DNA of 64,000 nt, taken from positions 2,046,001 to 2,110,000 of the forward strand of contig NC_089399.1 in the NCBI RefSeq assembly GCF_003171515.1. The letters run 5' to 3'. Numbering within the stretch: position 1 is the stretch's first letter; every line of letters begins with the position of its first letter. The notes beneath the pieces are model-generated. The model saw only the letters and a program-made list of their open reading frames with translations. It was not told where the DNA came from and did no database searches. Source of the DNA: Pyrenophora tritici-repentis (lineage: Eukaryota > Ascomycota > Dothideomycetes > Pleosporales > Pleosporaceae). A program made the translations under genes and the position numbers. Below, in pieces: positions 62,952-64,000 of this stretch.

Positions 62952-63198
62952 GCCTATTACATGCGCTACGCTGTGTGCGTAGCTGTCGTCATGCGATTCC
63001 TTCGAGATACATCTATAGGTTTCTGTCATCATCCATCTAATTCTACTTCGGCCCATCTTCGGTCCGCTCCTGTATTTATGTACAGCTAGCATCCTTTTGT
63101 AGCTCTTTGTCAAATCCACTCTGTTACAAGGCATCTCTTGATCAGTCATCTGTGTATCGTCATCGATACAGCCGCTGGGTCTAGCCCCTTACAGCTTA

Positions 63199-63875
63199 AC
63201 AACCTATCGGACAACCCGGGACAACAGTGGCTACTAAGATGCATCAGAGCTGCAAAGAGAATAACGACAAAGAAAGCATCGATCCACCTGCAGTGGGCCC
63301 CAGGACATAACGACGTCAAGGGCAACGAAAAAGCCGACACGCTAGCAAAGGAAGCAGCTAAAGAGAGACCAACAACATCGACCACAGCGAGCCTAGCCTA
63401 CTTAGGCACAGAAATCAACAAAATACAAAAAACAGAACAACTGATGGAGTACAAGAGGTATACCGACAGGCCCACCAAAAACAGAAGCTCCTACTCAAGG
63501 ATCTTCAAGCTCAACACACATACAACAATCAAAGTCCCGAAGGGAACACCAAGAGAAATCTCGAGCGCGTTCTACTCACTCAAGCTAGGACATGGATACT
63601 TCAACTCCTACCTTAAGAGATTCAACAAGAGAGACTGCAATCTATGTATATGCTACAAACCACAAACACCACAGCATCTACTTCTAGATTGCAAACAGTA
63701 CAAAACACATCGAAATACACTCAAAGAATCAATACCACACAGACCCATCACCCTCCCACTCCTCCTCCAAACAAAGACAGGCATCAAAGCTACTCTAGCC
63801 TTTATTGCAAGTACTAGGATTGGCACGAGAAAATGGCACCTTGGGCAAACCACCGAACAGACAGACACTGTATAA
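63199..63875 (+). pseudogene. LINE ORF2 C-terminus (RNase H end and CCHC)
   Basis: Resumes after the LTR element: LNNLSDNPGQQWLLRCIRAA, HLQWAPGHNDVKGNEKADTL, FYSLKLGHGYFNSYLKRFNK, CNLCICYKPQTPQHLLLDC. It ends RIGTRKWHLGQTTEQTDTV at TAA 63873-63875. This part has no stops. The 3' UTR (AAAGAGCCCGCTGCTACATC) matches that of copy 3 and then diverges at about 63960. Confidence 0.88.
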
Positions 63876-64000
63876 AACTACAAAAACAATATTTCCTTAT
63901 CTAAAAGAGCCCGCTGCTACATCTCTTTCTATTCACCACACTGCTCTTTAGCACCCGCGCCAATGGAAGACTAGCTCTGAAATTGGAGTACGCAAAACAC

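Larger units (their letters stand above)
61388..63193 (+). mobile_element. gag-only LTR retrotransposon (TR-GAG-like)
   Basis: 1,806 bp including a 128-bp MITE. LTRs are 61388-61643 and 62939-63193, TGTAACAGGCTGAGCC to CCCCTTACA, differing by one G. The GCTTA duplication lies at 61383-61387 and 63194-63198. It encodes only Gag. An AAAAAGGAGGGGGGTAA purine tract precedes the 3' LTR. No protease, RT or integrase. Confidence 0.93.
56526..64000 (+). mobile_element. Tad-like LINE copy 2, near complete
   Basis: Starts ACACAACTTCGAG in the RNase H code of copy 4. It has a 5' UTR, ORF1, ORF2 (endonuclease, RT, RNase H), then a 3' UTR running off the window. ORF2 is interrupted by a TAG at 60502 and further stops to about 61250, and by a 1.8-kb gag-only LTR element at 61388-63193. 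The 5' 2.25 kb match copy 1 closely. Confidence 0.92.

Overview
This window is a repeat-dominated stretch of a filamentous ascomycete genome (Pezizomycotina, most likely Dothideomycetes). The organism call is inference. It rests on short GT-AG introns, fungal-type Tad-like LINEs, Ty1/Copia, chromodomain Ty3/Gypsy and hAT elements, a fungal alpha-aminoadipate lysine gene, a DUF1769 gene, and older repeats full of TAG/TAA stops of the CpA->TpA kind left by repeat-induced point mutation (RIP). It is not bacterial. I see no CRISPR array or operon.

Layout. 1-3.7 kb: 5' part of a LINE (minus) inside a RIP-damaged Copia. 4.0-10.4 kb: Copia A (minus), broken, with two hAT-type MITEs. 10.7 kb: solo Copia LTR. 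11-18.5 kb: RIP-damaged hAT relic split by Copia B, a complete element with apparently identical LTRs and an intact 1,709-aa Gag-Pol. 18.5-20 kb: inverted pair of 240-bp LTRs, a LINE tail, and a tRNA-headed SINE with 14-bp target duplications. 20.3-27.5 kb: Copia C (plus), split by hAT1. 27.9-30.6 kb: the only clear host genes, DUF1769 and homoisocitrate dehydrogenase. 30.6-32.6 kb: little coding content. 32.6-44.9 kb: a deep nest in which a decayed hAT holds a 323-bp TRIM, a full-length chromodomain Gypsy with an antisense Zn2Cys6-like ORF, tandem LTR/relic units, and a solo LTR split by a 2.6-kb hAT element carrying a spliced histone H3-like gene. 44.9-49.3 kb: Copia D gag split by hAT2. 49.3-53.2 kb: small hypothetical and broken genes. 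53.2-64 kb: LINE fragments and a longer LINE, the latter split by a gag-only LTR element that itself holds a MITE.

The most unusual item is the hAT element at 41495-44088. It has perfect 17-bp terminal inverted repeats and a perfect 8-bp target duplication. It encodes on the minus strand a 158-aa histone H3 relative with two 48-bp introns, a complete-looking histone fold, and a tail in which the ARKS contexts of K9 and K27 are missing. Its other gene keeps only transposase-like end pieces.

Insertion boundaries were read by eye from terminal repeats and target duplications, and no database search was run. Family names rest on recognisable motifs. Start codons were chosen at ATG.
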